Positions 59,227 through 62,200 of a DNA stretch of 64,000 nt are shown here, piece after piece. This DNA is from Polyodon spathula. Its lineage: Eukaryota > Chordata > Actinopteri > Acipenseriformes > Polyodontidae. The position numbers were made by a program, and so were the translations under genes. Below the pieces are notes generated by a model. It saw only the letters and a list, made by a program, of their open reading frames with translations. It searched no databases and was not told the DNA's origin. The stretch covers positions 31,819,774 through 31,883,773 of the forward strand of contig NC_054548.1 in the NCBI RefSeq assembly GCF_017654505.1. The letters run 5' to 3'. Each line of letters starts with the position of its first letter. Positions within the stretch are counted from its first letter, which is position 1.

Positions 59227-62200
59227 TTAAATTTTTTTTTTTTGACAAAACACCTCTCCTGGTCTGACGCTTGGAGGCGCTGTTATCCCACGCAGGACAC
59301 CACGTGTCACAGAGACGGCCGAAGTGGGCGGCGTCAGAACCAGGAAAAGTAATGCAATACACAAAACACAGGACGGATGAAATGAAGTGATGAAGACGCC
59401 TGTTGGCGCCGGTTTAATACAAAATAAAAGGTTTACACAAACACGAAAAACACAGGACACGGCACTCTACGCCAAAATAAATAGACAAACGAAAACAGAC
59501 TAAACTTAACAAAACGGTGCACGGACAGACCCTGACAAACACGGTGAGCGGATACTTTCTCCTCTTATTATTATTATTATTATTATTACTACTACTACTA
59601 CTAATTTCCTCCGTCTCCAATCCCGTTCTCCGCTCACCGAACACCCAACCCCAGTATGTGACAACGTGCATCTATATATACTATTGTGCTGGGATTCAAT
59701 TACCAATTAATTATTCACTTGAATCCCAGCACGTGAATTAATAAAGTGCAATTCCCCATGCTCACATATTACTACATTTTACTTGCACGTGAAGTGCTGT
59801 GCAAAAACCATCGTGTACCAATGTCTATACACCAACATTTAAACACACCACACGCAACACATAACAGATAATATACACAGGGGCGGGCACTTTGTTACAC
59901 TTACGTATTACATATGGCAACATTTTTAAACTAGCTTGATTTTTTTTTTTTACTGTTACGATTTTTTGCTACTAGTTTAATCCAGAAAAGTTTTTTTTTT
60001 CTTTTTTCAGGGGAACTCTTTCAAAGAATGTTTCCAGACAGTGAAATAGCTAGCAAATTCCAATGTGGAGAAAAAAAATAGCATACTTGACTGTTTTTGG
60101 TATTGCGCCGTAGCTTCAAGTCACTGCGATGTGACAGAATTTTACGTAAGTTTTACTTTTTGAGGAAAGCTTGAACGTGAAAACACAAACTAAACAAATT
60201 GACAATCCAGAGGACATGGAAGAGGTTTTCCACAAGTCAACAGGACAGAACTGGAAATCTTTAGCTTTTAATGGATGGGCCCAGTGTTAATTGGAAGTTC
60301 CACAACCTGATTCAAATGGACCTTGAACTAGATGTGAATTCAGTGCTACTTAATTTAGGAAGTTGTGGATTGTACATGGGGCATTCAAGAATGGAGCAGA
60401 TTCTACAGGTTGGAAGGTAGACCAGTTTTTAAGTAGTGCTTATTTAGGGTTACCATAATTCAGATCGTCAAAAAGAGGACACTACCCAGGGGGTTGCTGA
60501 TGGGCGACCAATTTTTATTTAAGATTAACGTTTCGTTGTGGAAAATGAACATTGATCCTGTTATCTGTAGGGAAACTGATGTGCTGGCAATGACGAGAGA
60601 CCCATAGGAAAACAAATAGGCTAATAACAAATACTGTACAACCATTCCCTCATAATTTCATGAGTCTTCCCCTCCTTTCTCAAATGCACAAACACCCTAA
60701 ATTGAAATAATCCATTCCCAACAACAACATATGAGGCTTGTTGCTCGGGAGCTGAAGTCACTGTCTTGTGGTTTATGATAGTGCATTGCTGCTGCCACAC
60801 TTGAACACCTCGTTGGCTAAAATAAAAACCGCTTCAGCAAGTAGGTATTTAATTTGCTTTGTGTTACTGTGCAATACGTGTGCATATAATAACAGTACAA
60901 TATCAATGCTTTGTTTTTAATTGATTTGTATGTTGTTGTTTGTAATGTGCAATACAAAATAAAATGAATGTATATTGCAGCTAAGGCATACGCAGTTAGA
61001 CAGTAAAAATGGGGAGCCAACTCCAGGACTGCTATATATACCATTCCGCAGTATAGCGAGGGGTGATATAACGATGGGTGGGTGTATTAGAAACAATGAT
61101 TTCGGTTTGATAGTTTTGTGTGTACTTATACCTGTTTACATCTGTACACGGATATATGTACATACCCGTTTCTTTTGAAGTGTGTTTTGTTGTTTTTCCA
61201 CTATTTGTAGTCATGATCATTTTAAAAATAAAGCCTTTTATGTTTAATTTTCCATATAAATACAATGTTTCTGCGATGCAAATGTTAGATATGATGTTCA
61301 TGAATAAAACTTTTCAGTTTTATCTGATAGTATGTCTTTCATTTTCATAACAGAGCAGTTTAAAAATGTATGGGTCAAAGTGACCCATGTGACAGTTGTA
61401 GGTAGTTCGCAAATCCGGCGGTTCAATTGTTAACACAAAATATAAAAAGAATTATTAATCCAAAGAATATAAAAACATCCCTAACGTTTTTCACATGCAG
61501 TAGTTTTAATGACAGATGTCAGCAAATTATATTTTTGCAGCTTCTAGCAAATGCACTGTAATGATGAAATAAACAAGCTTCAATGAATTCCCCTTTGATC
61601 TTCTAGCGCCTTCTTGTTTTATATGTTTCTTTGTTGAGATTTTTTTTTATAAGTAATATGCACTTGCTTAAACTAAAAGGATGTAAAAAACTACAGCAAA
61701 AGAAAAAAATAAACCGCTAAAGAAATCAGGGTGGCAATCTGAAATATGTTTCACTAAAATGGTGGCATTTCCTCCTTTTTGTTTTTCCCTTCTTTAAAAC
61801 ACTTTCAACATTTTGATTGTCCACCTTCAACCAGATTGCTGTTGTCATCTGGCTGAAATCCTAGAGTTCTGCATCAAGCTTCTCTCTCCGGCATTTGTCA
61901 TGACTGCTGCAGTAATTACATTTTCCCAGAACGCATAGGGTAGTTGGTCACGTCTGCTAAGCGGAAATGAGTAAGCTTAGTTCATATTCTTTTTAAAGCA
62001 CACAATTACAGAGTTTTTTGTTTTACTGATATTTTTTTATATTTTTTTTTTTTAATTTTTCCCCAATATTAGGTATCATAGGATTTTGGTATTATGCTAT
62101 ACTGTAGGTATTGCTGTACCTCTCTCCGGCAGTGTTATTGTGATCCTCACATGCCATACCCCCGCTCTCCCATTACTTTGTGCCGACTGTGACATGGCTC

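Larger units (their letters stand above)
56839..59899 (-). mobile_element. Complete gag-only LTR retrotransposon, TSD CTTAC
   Basis: Two direct LTRs (56839-57484, 646 bp; 59305-59899, 595 bp) with TG...CA ends bracket a 1.8-kb interior. CTTAC flanks the element at 56834-56838 and 59900-59904. On the minus strand the 5' LTR is followed after CG by TGGTGTCCTGCGTGGGA (59286-59302), a plausible tRNA primer-binding site. The 3' LTR is preceded by the purine run AGGAGGGGG (57489-57497). The only coding content is one gag-like gene. The LTRs differ by a ~50-bp deletion in the 59.3-kb copy and a few substitutions, so the insertion is fairly recent. Confidence 0.9.
54343..60430 (+). mobile_element. 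hAT transposon remnant, split by nested insertions
   Basis: The left part (54343-54420) contains CAGGGTTCCAACGAGTCATGG-type sequence with CTGGAAAGTCAGGG and CCCAGACAAGGAAAGTTGGG, typical of a fish hAT terminus. Transposase-like exons are seen at 54880-54979 ([13 protein letters not shown] then a donor CAG|gtaagt) and from 60011 (after ttttttcag). Between them lie a Tc1 fragment and a complete LTR element. The right end was not defined. Confidence 0.6.

Noticed and set aside
57669..59230. Long plus-strand open frames (290 and 233 codons)
   Set aside because: They are the antisense of the minus-strand gag-like repeats. The zinc knuckle, primer-binding site and polypurine tract all fix the minus strand as coding.
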